Assembly: GCA_963775245.1 (NCBI GenBank)
Contig: CAVZID010000040.1
Location: 310,001-374,000 of the forward strand
Direction of reading: 5' to 3'
Length of the DNA: 64,000 bases
Origin: CAVSWT01 sp963775245
Lineage (GTDB): Bacteria > Bacteroidota > Ignavibacteria > Ignavibacteriales > Ignavibacteriaceae
In this document: in pieces, positions 49,066-58,362 of the stretch
How the letters are laid out: each line of letters opens with the position of its first letter
How positions within the stretch are numbered: the stretch's first letter is position 1
Notes under the pieces: model-generated
Database searches by the model: none
What the model saw: only the letters and a program-made list of their open reading frames with translations
What the model was told of the DNA's origin: nothing
Position numbers and translations under genes: made by a program

Positions 49066-49752
49066 TTATCGTAAGCTATCAGAAAAGCACAAAAGATTGC
49101 TATAACATGATAAAGCATTTGGATGGTATTTCCCTCCAACTAAAATACATTCAATATCTGCTGCTTTTGCACCGCCTAAATCCCTTCTAATTGAATCACC
49201 AATAACTAATGCTTCCTTATTGGATACGCCAAGTTCTTTCACTACCATTTGAAAAGGTTTGGGGGATGGTTTTACAATACCATGATCAGATGAAAAAGAC
49301 ATATATTTAAATAAACTAAATATTTCCAAATCTTTAAAAAGATTAATCCACTTATCTTTGGGAGACCAAATATCAATAACTGCTCCTAATATAAATTTAT
49401 AACTCAAGTTATGAAGAACTCTCACGTAGTCTTCTGAAATTTGTCCTAATTCATGAAAAGCAAATGTATCAATAATTTTTTTTAATTCGACATCATTGAT
49501 TTCAATTTCTGAAACTTCTTTAATTGCTTCTTCCAATGAAGGGAAGTTGTCTATATATTTTTTGTCTTGATACCTTATATCAAGATATTCATATGCGGAA
49601 CTAATTATTTTATTAAATTGATACTGGCTAAGATTGCCGCCGATGCTTTTATAATAAACAGAGAAATCTTCAGCTTCTCCAAACCTATCTTCACCAAACA
49701 TGAATGTATTATTCATATCCAGTAGTAATGCCTTTTTTGATTTGATATCCAT
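49066..49752 (-). CDS. HAD-superfamily hydrolase-like protein with altered motif I
   Basis: The 228-residue HAD-like protein has motif I LLLDMNNTFMFGED, in which the usual second Asp (DxDxT) is Asn. A helical cap follows, then motif II LGAVIDIWSP, motif III Lys in GIVKPSPKPF, and motif IV VIGDSIRRDLGGAKAA. Loss of the general acid may reduce phosphatase turnover. I start at ATG 49752; the longer frame to 49812 lies in the attC-like region. Confidence 0.75.
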   Translation of the reverse strand: MDIKSKKALLLDMNNTFMFGEDRFGEAEDFSVYYKSIGGNLSQYQFNKIISSAYEYLDIRYQDKKYIDNFPSLEEAIKEVSEIEINDVELKKIIDTFAFHELGQISEDYVRVLHNLSYKFILGAVIDIWSPKDKWINLFKDLEIFSLFKYMSFSSDHGIVKPSPKPFQMVVKELGVSNKEALVIGDSIRRDLGGAKAADIECILVGGKYHPNALSCYSNLLCFSDSLR

Positions 49753-49782
49753 AATAAACCAAATTACAGCTAATGTAGTTGC

Positions 49783-49851
49783 GCCTAACCCGCAGCTCAG
49801 GAAAAGGATCAAGAATGCGAAGACGCTGTCGTCTTAAGGCATAGGTTAGGT
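49783..49851 (-). repeat. attC-like recombination site 6 (best copy)
   Basis: The 69-base element has both perfect cores, GCCTAAC and GTTAGGT (RYYYAAC...GTTRRRY). CCTAACC and GGTTAGG pair, and there is an internal hairpin GAAGACGCTGTCGTCTT. Length is within the normal attC range. The stop codon of the kinase fragment lies in the right core. Confidence 0.7.
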
Positions 49852-50190
49852 TTTACATATTTGAATAATACGTTTCATTGTTTGATCCGGTGTTTCATCT
49901 GAATTATCAATATAACATTCTTTTGGGAAAACCATTCCATTAAATTTTGCCCGTAAACTCTCAACTCTTTCTGAACCAGCAACCCAATCTTTTCTTTCTG
50001 AGTCTCTTTTTATAGCTATTTTCAATCTGGGATGTATAGTACACAAATGTTCCATTTAATACTATGCATATTAAATAATTCACTAAATTCATTATAAGAT
50101 TCCAATGGAAATTCATGCACAAAAATCGTGTACAGCGCTCCGCTTTGAACGCAGGTTGGGTAATAAGTATTATACAACTTTATATACTAA
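49846..50190 (-). pseudogene. C-terminal fragment of a P-loop kinase-like protein
   Basis: An intact reading frame from 50055 encodes HPRLKIAIKRDSERKDWVAGSERVESLRAKFNG...CYIDNSDETPDQTMKRII, which looks like the C-terminal half of an AAA/zeta-toxin or nucleotide-kinase-like protein. Upstream to about 50190, a different frame (VQSGALYTIFVHEFPLESYNEF) joins it through a one-base shift near 50045. No Walker A region is present, so this is a truncated, frameshifted remnant directly next to attC-like site 6. Confidence 0.55.
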
Positions 50191-50234
50191 AATTAAAATG
50201 TCACAAATATATTATGGGAATTCTAACAATAGAA

Positions 50235-50774
50235 TTATTTCACTTTTGGTTTTGACGATTCTGTTTTTAATATATTTACAAAAAAATCATTATATAAAAT
50301 GCGAACTTCTTTTACAAAAGTAACTGATACCTTACCATGAGAGTTGTGTTGCCATAATGATTCAAAATTATTTAATAATATCTGTTGTTGTTTTACAGAG
50401 CCATCATTTAATGGTCGACTAGTTTGTCTTAACAAAAGATTACGAAGTTCTACATCTATTGTTCTATAGTTTTCCTTAATCATATCATAGGTTAATTTAT
50501 CGTTAGTAATCAGTCTACTGCATAAATCATCTATATCTTTTGCAACTGCTAAAGTTCTTTCTTGCGTCATGATATCAAAACTTGCTTCAGTAATTTTGGG
50601 AGATGGAAGAGCATTAATAAGATTTTTAACTGAATCAACAAAAGACGCTAAAGAAATAATGATTATGCCAACAACAATAACTATAGCAATAATTTTTATA
50701 TTCACAAATTTATCGAGAAACTGTTTATACAGTGGAGGTTGTTTTTCAATCAATTCATCATTTATTTTTTTCAT
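50235..50774 (-). CDS. Hypothetical single-pass membrane protein
   Basis: The 179-residue protein has one transmembrane helix near the N-terminus (IKIIAIVIVVGIIIISLASF) and a helical domain after it (ERTLAVAKDIDDLCSRLI, TIDVELRNLLLRQTSR). No family recognised. I prefer ATG 50774 to the TTG 12 bases before it. It lies between attC-like sites 6 and 7. Confidence 0.55.
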   Translation of the reverse strand: MKKINDELIEKQPPLYKQFLDKFVNIKIIAIVIVVGIIIISLASFVDSVKNLINALPSPKITEASFDIMTQERTLAVAKDIDDLCSRLITNDKLTYDMIKENYRTIDVELRNLLLRQTSRPLNDGSVKQQQILLNNFESLWQHNSHGKVSVTFVKEVRILYNDFFVNILKTESSKPKVK

Positions 50775-50808
50775 ATTATCACTCAACTTTTGTTTTATCT
50801 AATCGTTT

Positions 50809-50935
50809 GCCCAACGGGGTGGCAAATAACCCGCCGGCCAAAACAACTATCAAACTTATTAGTGAATTGTAAAATTACCAAGAGCAGTTTTTATTTTTCT
50901 TCGGCAAAAACCGCGACTTTCCGCCGTACATTTCA
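50809..50935 (-). repeat. attC-like site 7, one end only
   Basis: It begins with a perfect GCCCAAC core and the GGGGTGGCAAATAACCCGCCGG arm. The right core is not clear. The centre resembles the element at 42185. Confidence 0.45.
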
Positions 50936-50947
50936 TGAATATTGTTT

Positions 50948-51313
50948 TCATATTTTTTGATATTTTTTGATGTCATCCAAAGCTTTCTGAAACTTTTTGT
51001 CTACATCTTCTTCATTAGACTCCTTTACTAATAACTGTGCTTCTGCTCCTTTCATAACCGTATTCTTTAATACATTGGGACTAAGCTCATTTGCTATGAT
51101 ATCAACTGCATCCAATTCTCTTCTGGCAAATTTAGAGTCAGAGTATGAAGCTTCCCAAGGGCGGTGAAGTGCCTTCTTAAGTTCCTGTATAGTTTCCATT
51201 TCAGTTTTTGAAGCTGTCTTCAATGCATCCAGCATCTGGATGAGATGAGATACCCACAAACTTAGTATTGCACCAAATATTCCCCCGATGATTGCTGATA
51301 GAATTGAATTCAT
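50948..51313 (-). CDS. Small membrane-anchored hypothetical protein
   Basis: The 121-residue protein has an N-terminal glycine-rich membrane helix (ILSAIIGGIFGAILSLWVSHL) and a helical soluble tail (MLDALKTASKTEMETIQELKKAL). No family recognised. ATG 51313 is chosen over a TTG 12 bases upstream. Confidence 0.5.
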   Translation of the reverse strand: MNSILSAIIGGIFGAILSLWVSHLIQMLDALKTASKTEMETIQELKKALHRPWEASYSDSKFARRELDAVDIIANELSPNVLKNTVMKGAEAQLLVKESNEEDVDKKFQKALDDIKKYQKI

Positions 51314-51615
51314 AAGGTATTTCAAATTAAAGTTCTGTTAGTATATTAACAACACATTTTCAAAAAGTCTACTAATATTTTTCATGACTTGAATTTATTG
51401 TCAGATAACGTTCCTAAATTTAAATCATAGTCAGTTTCTATTACTGAAGTTTATTTTATTTGGCCGCATTAATCGAAATGATAATCCGAGACAATTATTT
51501 AAGTTCTCTCATAACTTCCAAGCAATGAACGAAACTCGTACTCTATTTCTTTTAAGATAGCATAAAGTAAGTATCGCTGGTCCGAAAGAACCTAAAGCTT
51601 GCTGCGTAGTTCGTC
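51314..51615. other. Intergenic region without recognised features
   Basis: No ORF or repeat copy is clear in these 302 bases. A GTCCTAAC near the right end (about 51612) may be a residual attC half-site. Confidence 0.4.
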
Positions 51616-52119
51616 CTAACTCAAATTCTGAATATCGATGGCAAAAGCAATGCCTTCGATGGCTCCCGACAAGGCAGAGAAAAAATCATCCATTTTCTTA
51701 CACAGTGATTCACTGAACCAGAGCCTGTTTTCCTGGAATTTTATATCTGCAGTTCCTAAGGCCTGCAGTGTGGTTTCGAAATCTTTTCTAACTTGATCAA
51801 CTTTGAAGCATGACCAGTTATTAAAACTTACAAGAGCGATTCTTTGCTGTAGATAAGCTTTATTTAACAAGAAATATAAATCTTGGAGTATAATTGCACG
51901 CTTTTTATGTAATTTAGCAAAGCGGATTTCATTTTTTTTTGCTGTCAATGCGAGCCGTGTTTCAAAAAACAATAAGTTTTGGTCGGCTATTGACTTAAGA
52001 GTTACCTTGTGGTTTTCGATGTCTTTCGATAGTACATGGGATATGAGAGTCTTAGCAACCCAGGCTATACCAGGAACCGCCAGCCCGAACAAGCCAAGAT
52101 CTTTAAGTATTTCATTCAA
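51616..52119 (-). CDS. Hypothetical protein with N-terminal membrane segment and coiled coil
   Basis: The 167-residue protein has a short N-terminal hydrophobic segment (LGLFGLAVPGIAWVAKTLI). The next part (HLVLSKDIENHKVTL-like, then LALTAKKNEIRFAKLHKKRAIILQDLYFLL) resembles a common uncharacterised family with a membrane anchor and a KLHxKRA helix; I recall no function. The start codon is TTG; no better ATG is in frame. Confidence 0.5.
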   Translation of the reverse strand: MNEILKDLGLFGLAVPGIAWVAKTLISHVLSKDIENHKVTLKSIADQNLLFFETRLALTAKKNEIRFAKLHKKRAIILQDLYFLLNKAYLQQRIALVSFNNWSCFKVDQVRKDFETTLQALGTADIKFQENRLWFSESLCKKMDDFFSALSGAIEGIAFAIDIQNLS

Positions 52120-52311
52120 ATTTATTTCGGGGCTCCTATCTTATAAATAAAATAATATTTAATTATCTATTAGGAAGTTATAGTTGCTATTAATTATCAA
52201 CAACTCTAATAACACATTTTTACTCATCATTGTTTTTCTTAAAACGTATTATTGCATCTCTTTAAATTTAAAGGTGGCATAGTAAAATAGAACATCTTTT
52301 TTTGAATTTAA

Positions 52312-54783
52312 TCAGATTGCCGGAAAAAATCCTAGGGTTTTACCGGCATCAACAGCAAGTTTATGTTCTGGCAACTCTTTTTTGAACCAAATAGGTTCTT
52401 TGTCAGGATCAAAGACTCGTTTCATTTCCACACAAAGTTCATTTGCAGTTTTGAAACCTGCTTCCCGGTATGCCTCGAACTGTTTCTCATCAAAAAATTG
52501 ATCTGCTGTGGTTTGATCAGGAAAAGTTTTATGAATCCTTTTGTATGCGTATACATCTGCACTTGATATAGTTTTGTGGAACGTAGTTTTGATGTAAATA
52601 AAAATGCCTTTATCACTACCAGTCTTATCAGCTCGCTTTCCATTTGTTGGATATATGATGTTTGCAATTAGGAATGGTAGTGGGGCATCTGCGGGTACTT
52701 CTTCTGGTGTTGATTTATCCGATTTTGTTGGAACTAATTTGCGTAACGCTTTACCGTCCAGATTGATTAAAACTCCAAAATCTGCTCTAACACGTTCTAC
52801 AGCATTTCCAAGATCAGAAAACTTGAAATCCGGGTCACTACCTGCATCACAAGCGATAATCAATTTACACCGACGCCGTATAAGTTCATAAATACCAAGG
52901 TTTTCAAAATGTCCTCCATCAGTTAGTTCTACCCAACTGCTTTTTTCACGGAATCCAAACAGGCGGAATAGTGAGTTAAGGCCAGGCCGAATAAGATTTG
53001 GCGGAGTTAAAGTACGTTTGTTCCACATCTGATTTTCTTTTTCCCATTTACCAGGATTCTTTACCCACATACCAAGCCTGATATTTAGAAATGCCATTAA
53101 GAAAGATATCAACCTGCTGCGAGTTGGGCCTTCTCCTCCCACACCGGTGTTAGGATTAGCGGCAGCTCCCGAAACTGCAATTGCAGTTGGCAGCGACAGA
53201 GTGCCATTCATGAATTCTTCTGTAGATACCCATCCAGTTGCAGAACTCCCGCAATATTCTCTTGAAAGGATAAAATTATCTCCACCACGCCCTCTATAGA
53301 TTGTCTTTTTTGCACGTACTAAAACAAGGTTAGTATTAATAATGTGATAAGGCCGCCTGCCGCCATAACATTTCATCCAGGCGGACTCTGCTTCATTTGC
53401 AATACCAGACTCCCGTGAGTCGAAATCAGCATTTGGCATAAATGTCTCCATTAATCTATCTCTATAGTAACGGTGAAATGAGATTAAGTTTATATCTGTA
53501 AAGAATCCAATTATGATTGTTACGATAACGGTTATATATAACCATAATTCTTTGCTATGAGATATTGAGCTTGCCAATAGAAGTAATCCATAGCATATTA
53601 GTGCAACACCAATTGAAACCAGGACATTGGTAGGGATAAAAGCTTTCGCCTTTGCAATAACCGGAACAATACGTTGAACAACACGAAGGCCTATCAAAAT
53701 TCCACCGGCAATTGATGCAGCGCCAATTGATTTCTGAATATATTCTGCAACATAAGTATTAACAACAGGGAGTGAACCAAGCAATACCGCCGCTATTATT
53801 CCAATCACAAGCCATCCATTAGCTATTTCTATCACCCGCCTAACCTGGTATTTAGTCAGGTCAATATTTTTTTTCAAAAAGGCTGGCAATCCTGTTATGA
53901 TTATATAAAAAAGTACAAATGTTAAAAGCAGCGCTGTTAAACAACATGCCAATACGAGAATCGGGTAATTTTCCACTTTGAGATTAATAAGGATTGACAT
54001 TAACCATTGCGGAGCTTTAAAAATTCCAGCCAGGATATTTTCAATCCACCCAAAAACTATGAAGATACCAATTAACAAACCGAGATAAACAAGTATACTT
54101 GGAAAAATAGTCCGTGCAACAACACCAATTAAGGCTGACATGTTAAGGCCATGGCCCGGGGTGAGGTAGTTTCCGTGCTGCCGCAGCCAACGCAGGTTCG
54201 TAACATTTGGATTATCCGTACCTACCTGTTCACTATTTAAACCAAACTCAGTTTCAAATGGAAATTTTTCTGCTTTAGTTGAGTATTTAGGAATTTCTTT
54301 TTTAACGTCCTTCACAGGTTCTGCCGATGATTCAATCACATCTTTATGCTTGTCATTTAAAGCATTAGTTGAAGATTCAGCAGCTTCTTTCTGATTGTCT
54401 TTTCCTTTATCAATTGAGGATTCTTGATTTTTTTTCATTTCTTCTATTTTCTGGCCCAGGAACCAGCTTAAGGAGCCTCCCATGTAACCGCCTCCGGAAA
54501 CTGTTGAAAGATAATCTATCTTTTCAATCCATTTCCCTTGTGCAAAGCCCTGAAGAATACCTAAACTAAAAGTTGCGGAGCGGATGCCGCCTCCTGAAAG
54601 TGCAAGCCCGATTGGATTTTTTTGATTACCAGGCTCAATCACGGCTTCATTAAATCGCTTTGCTTCCTCATTCATCCGGTTATACTCTGCGTCCATGAGT
54701 TTTTTGAGATATTCCTCTTTTTCTTTGAGGTAATCCTTCATGTTTTTGTTTCTCTCAGGGTATTTTATAAACTGATTTCCCAA
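52312..54783 (-). CDS. Patatin-like phospholipase with internal membrane domain
   Basis: The 823-residue protein has an N-terminal coiled segment and the patatin oxyanion motif ALSGGGIRSATFSLG. The serine elbow lies in DYLSTVSGGGYMGG. A charged linker and about six to seven hydrophobic helices (about 205-450) follow, then the second half of the catalytic domain with the dyad Asp in LTDGGHFENLGIYELIRRR. Patatins hydrolyse acyl chains from phospholipids. The membrane block between the Ser and Asp is unusual compared with ordinary patatins, though similar large bacterial proteins exist. The start is TTG 54783, preceded by GGAGGT; an ATG 42 bases later is possible. Confidence 0.8.
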   Translation of the reverse strand: MGNQFIKYPERNKNMKDYLKEKEEYLKKLMDAEYNRMNEEAKRFNEAVIEPGNQKNPIGLALSGGGIRSATFSLGILQGFAQGKWIEKIDYLSTVSGGGYMGGSLSWFLGQKIEEMKKNQESSIDKGKDNQKEAAESSTNALNDKHKDVIESSAEPVKDVKKEIPKYSTKAEKFPFETEFGLNSEQVGTDNPNVTNLRWLRQHGNYLTPGHGLNMSALIGVVARTIFPSILVYLGLLIGIFIVFGWIENILAGIFKAPQWLMSILINLKVENYPILVLACCLTALLLTFVLFYIIITGLPAFLKKNIDLTKYQVRRVIEIANGWLVIGIIAAVLLGSLPVVNTYVAEYIQKSIGAASIAGGILIGLRVVQRIVPVIAKAKAFIPTNVLVSIGVALICYGLLLLASSISHSKELWLYITVIVTIIIGFFTDINLISFHRYYRDRLMETFMPNADFDSRESGIANEAESAWMKCYGGRRPYHIINTNLVLVRAKKTIYRGRGGDNFILSREYCGSSATGWVSTEEFMNGTLSLPTAIAVSGAAANPNTGVGGEGPTRSRLISFLMAFLNIRLGMWVKNPGKWEKENQMWNKRTLTPPNLIRPGLNSLFRLFGFREKSSWVELTDGGHFENLGIYELIRRRCKLIIACDAGSDPDFKFSDLGNAVERVRADFGVLINLDGKALRKLVPTKSDKSTPEEVPADAPLPFLIANIIYPTNGKRADKTGSDKGIFIYIKTTFHKTISSADVYAYKRIHKTFPDQTTADQFFDEKQFEAYREAGFKTANELCVEMKRVFDPDKEPIWFKKELPEHKLAVDAGKTLGFFPAI

Positions 54784-55306
54784 AACACCTCCAGAAATTT
54801 TAAGTTTAAATTTTTTATCATTTAACTATCAAAATTTCTTAAAATAAAATATTTCAAATTTCATTTTAATTCCGACAAATTGTATTAGTGTTTTTAATGA
54901 AAATTATCATATGAGCTTGTATATCTTCTGCTTTGTATGATAAACGGTGCAGCTGAGTATAAACTTACTTCAAATTGATATATTATTATGCGAAGAATAT
55001 ATCACCTCAAAAAACAATAAAACACAAATCACTTTATAATCATAGGTATTTCGAAAAGCTCTACAATTATTTATTTAATTATACTGCACGGTAAAAACGG
55101 TTGAGGATTTGAAATTTTTTCAAGGAAGTAAAAATGTTGAAAAGAATGTAACAAAAAGTTTTTTAAAAAACATCGGTATAAGCACGATTAATTTATTTAT
55201 GGGAAAGATTCTCTCACAGAAACTCAATTAAATTAATTGTCTTTCCCGCAAAATGCTAATTGTATAATCGGAATAAGCTTGAACCGCAGTTTAATTGCAA
55301 TTTACA
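54784..55306. other. Intergenic region with repeated motif copy C
   Basis: No ORF in 523 bases. Contains motif copy C; the rest is AT-rich. Confidence 0.6.
55145..55194 (-). repeat. Repeated ~50-bp motif, copy C
   Basis: Contains ATCGGTATAAGCACGAT preceded by GTTTTTTAAAAAAC and GAATGTAAC. It lies 362 bases upstream of the patatin gene start. Confidence 0.6.
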
Positions 55307-55939
55307 TCAACGCAGCAAAACAAGTTTCTTTGTCTCAGAAAAATTACCGGCTTTTAACTGATAGTAATAAACTCCACTTGACATATTTTCTGCATTCCAT
55401 TGCTTAGTATAATTTCCAGCAGATAACTCTTGATTGACAATTGTTGCTATTTCATTTCCTATCACATCAAAAATTTTCAGCGATACAAAAGACTTTGAAG
55501 GAAGACTAAATGAAATAGTTGTCGATGGATTGAATGGATTGGGATAGTTTTGCATCAAATTAAAAGTTCCCGGGATTGTTTGGCTTATGTCTTTCACATC
55601 AGTTACAGGATTTACTGTAATTGTGCCCTTCATCCCAAATGCAGCATGGGGAACACATACGTAATAGTGAATTCCTGTTTGAGTAGGCACTACAATACCT
55701 CCTCCATGCGGAAGGTCAAATCCGCCATTTGAAGTTGTTCCATTTGCGTTCCATGTTGCCTGATCAACTTCTCGCGGCTGGTGAATTGATGCAACAACAA
55801 AATTTACAGTATCACCAAGGTTGATAGATAGAGTGTCTGGTGTAAATGTGTTACCTGAATTACCTATAATGTACGTGGTGGAATAACAAACAGTTGAGCA
55901 GCCGAGTATCAATACCAATAAAATAATTGATTTTTTCAT
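55307..55939 (-). CDS. T9SS-exported cupredoxin-like copper protein
   Basis: The 210-residue protein has a signal peptide and a plastocyanin/azurin-like domain (about 20-110). Type 1 copper ligands are visible as His in SIHQPREV and Cys, His and Met in YVCVPHAAFGMKG. A T9SS sorting domain (QNYPNPFNPSTT) follows. It is probably a surface-exposed electron carrier or copper-binding protein. The combination of a cupredoxin with a T9SS tail places a blue-copper site outside the outer membrane, if export works as the tail suggests. Confidence 0.85.
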   Translation of the reverse strand: MKKSIILLVLILGCSTVCYSTTYIIGNSGNTFTPDTLSINLGDTVNFVVASIHQPREVDQATWNANGTTSNGGFDLPHGGGIVVPTQTGIHYYVCVPHAAFGMKGTITVNPVTDVKDISQTIPGTFNLMQNYPNPFNPSTTISFSLPSKSFVSLKIFDVIGNEIATIVNQELSAGNYTKQWNAENMSSGVYYYQLKAGNFSETKKLVLLR

Positions 55940-56020
55940 TTAGGTTCTCCGGAAAATTAATATTTAATTTATCGTGACTTGCCATCTTCAAAAAACTATT
56001 TGCAATTCATTTTTAGGAAA

Positions 56021-56070
56021 GAATGTAATTAAAAGTTATTTAAAAAACAGCGGAATAATTACGATTAAAT
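56021..56070 (-). repeat. Repeated ~50-bp motif, copy D
   Basis: Divergent copy: GAATGTAAT, GTTATTTAAAAAAC, then AGCGGAATAATTACGATTAA. It lies 81 bases upstream of the cupredoxin start, the closest spacing of the five. Confidence 0.5.
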
Positions 56071-56163
56071 TATTTTGATGAGAGTTAGCCTTAAGAGGAA
56101 TAATTCTAATGCTGGCAGGAATATTTTAAAATCAAAATTGCAAAAACTTAATGGAGTAAAAGA

Positions 56164-56196
56164 AAACCCGGGCAAGATTATGCACCCGGGCTTAAA
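56164..56196 (-). terminator. Terminator after the beta-helix gene
   Basis: On the minus strand AAGCCCGGG ... CCCGGGTTTTC forms a strong stem followed by T residues, about 20 bases after the stop. Confidence 0.75.
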
Positions 56197-56216
56197 ATTA
56201 TTAATGCATGATATTT

Positions 56217-57975
56217 TTATTTCAACAATATCATTTTCTTAATTTCTGAATTTCTGCCACTAATAATTTTATAGAAATAAACGCCGCTTGAAAGGCTGCT
56301 TGCATTAAATTCAATACTATATGTTCCGGCTTTTTTGTATTCATTTAATAATGTCATTACTTCTTTACCGAGTATATTATATATTTTTATTTGTACAAAA
56401 TTATCTGAAGGTATAGCGTATTTTATTTTAGTTGTTGGGTTGAAAGGATTAGGATAATTTTGTTCAAGACTAAACTTAGCCGGAGTATTTAAAGTAACAT
56501 CGACAACTTTTGAATATTCAAATTTACCGTCATTATCAATTTGCTTTAATCTATATTGCATTTTAGAGCTTGAAGGATTTTCATCCGTAAAGGAATATTT
56601 TTTTGGAGAATAACTGTTCCCATTACCTTTAACGAAACCTATTTTATTCCATGACTTTGTGCCTGCAGATGAACTCTCAATTTCATAGCCATAATTATTT
56701 AATTCAGTAGCTGTCTGCCAATTAAGATTGACTTTATTTTGATTTGCCTTTGCAGTAAATGAGCTCAGCTCTACCGGTAAAGCTCCTGCATCATCCCAAT
56801 ATTCATAAGCCCCAATATCAACAGAACCATTTCTATCTGCACCGCGTTGATCCTGGGAAGGTATGCTAACGGAACCATTTGCGGTATTGTTTCCAGCATT
56901 GATTGCAACACTACCCGAAGTAGTTTTAAGAGTTGGCGTTCCGGTTGATGTATTGTTAACTGCTAACGCCGGTGTACTGGCTACACCGGTACCGAATAAA
57001 TTAGATTGGTTCCCTGTTATGTCTCCCGTTACCGGTATACTAGCTGAATTTTCAACTTCAATAATATTATAGCCATTATCTGTAATAGTTCCACCAAAAT
57101 GATCTATATCTCCTCCATTATTCGAAACATTGCCTTCTGAATTATTGGCAACTATAGTATTTTTTATATTCAAAGTGCCAGATTGAATACCAATTCCACC
57201 GCCATAACCTAGATTAGAACCATCATAATTTTGGGCAGAATTATTTGTAATTGTGCAATTGGTAATCGTTATGGTTTTTCCTGTATTTCTAATATAGATA
57301 CCGCCGCCATATTGAACCCCGGAATTATTATAGACTGTTGAGTTTGTAAGTGTAAGATTTCCTCCGCTTAAAAGGATTCCAGCACCAAATAGGCCGCTTT
57401 GTGCTGCAGTGGAAACATTATTTGCAATAGTTGAGTTATCAATTAAATAAGTAGTTCCGGAGCCTTCATAGAGATCAATTCCACAACCTTGTCTTGCTAC
57501 ATTATCGTGAATATAGCAGTTTAAAATAGTTAGATTAGAAGAGCACTCAATAGCTCCTCCATCTATTGCACCTGATGAGGGAGCGTAACCATAACGCAAT
57601 TCCAAGTTTTTAAGGACTACAGTAAACCCTTGAGGGATGTAGAATACTCTTTGAGTTGGAGAAGACAAACTTGAGGCGGCTTGAACTACAGCCAAATTAC
57701 CGCTTGGCCCCTGGATGGTAATATTTTTGCTGATTGTGAAACCACTTGATCCGTCATCCCCGGTTTCTGCAGCGTCTGTCCATGTAAATATTCCGGTTAA
57801 ATCTAATGTTCCATCCGGAAGTTACTATAGAATAACCTTTGGTAAATGTTTTATACGGGTTGCCGGAACTGCCATCGCCTGTTGCATCATTTCCTGTTGA
57901 GCTATTTATATAAATAGTCTGACTAAAAAGAGTCCCAATAGTGAAAAATACAAATAGTAGAATAGACTTTTTCAT
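56217..57975 (-). CDS. T9SS-exported right-handed beta-helix surface protein (frameshifted)
   Basis: A signal peptide (MKKSILLFVFFTIGTLFSQ) precedes a chlamydial-type/parallel beta-helix repeat domain (GGGIYIRNTGKTITITNCTITNNSA, GGNLTLTNSTVYNNSG and similar). A C-terminal segment AINAGNNTANGS...QRGADRNGSVDIGAYEYW follows, typical of polymorphic outer-membrane and choice-of-anchor proteins. An FN3-like module and a T9SS sorting domain (QNYPNPFNPTTK) close the protein. The frame changes near 57815, where TCCGGATGG carries one extra base; the bridged reading GTLDLTGIFTWTDAAETGDDGSSG is continuous. One gene is annotated. The role is probably adhesin or surface polysaccharide binding. Confidence 0.8.
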
Positions 57976-58356
57976 TATTATACCTTTTTGATTATTGAAT
58001 AAATTTGAACTATTAAATAGAGCAGCGATTAAAACACAACTGCATATCAGAAACGTTTGAACCAGAAACTTATTTTACTTCAGCGCCAAACTATGTATTA
58101 TGCAGGGCATATTTTTAGTTAAGGAAATTAAAAAGGCGTGCAGTTAAATATCTACAATCTGATTTATTTGAAAATTAATTTTTATTTATGGAAACTATTA
58201 CTAAAGTTAATCTATAATCCGTTTTAAATCAATTAATGATTAGATCATCTCTAAAATATTATTTGCCAAATCTATAGTAGGATTTGATTTAGAGAAGCAA
58301 ATTTATTGAAAAGGATGAAACAAAAAGTTATTTAAAATATTTCGAAACAAGCACTA
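57976..58356. other. Intergenic region with repeated motif copy E
   Basis: No ORF. The far end holds copy E and a stretch GATTTGATTTAGAGAAGCAAATT similar to the flank of copy A. Confidence 0.6.
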
Positions 58357-58362
58357 TTAATT
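58314..58362 (-). repeat. Repeated ~50-bp motif, copy E
   Basis: Most divergent copy: GATGAAACAAAAAGTTATTTAAAATATTTCG then AAGCACTATTAATT. It lies 338 bases upstream of the beta-helix gene and overlaps the end of the YciI-like gene by a few bases. Confidence 0.45.
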
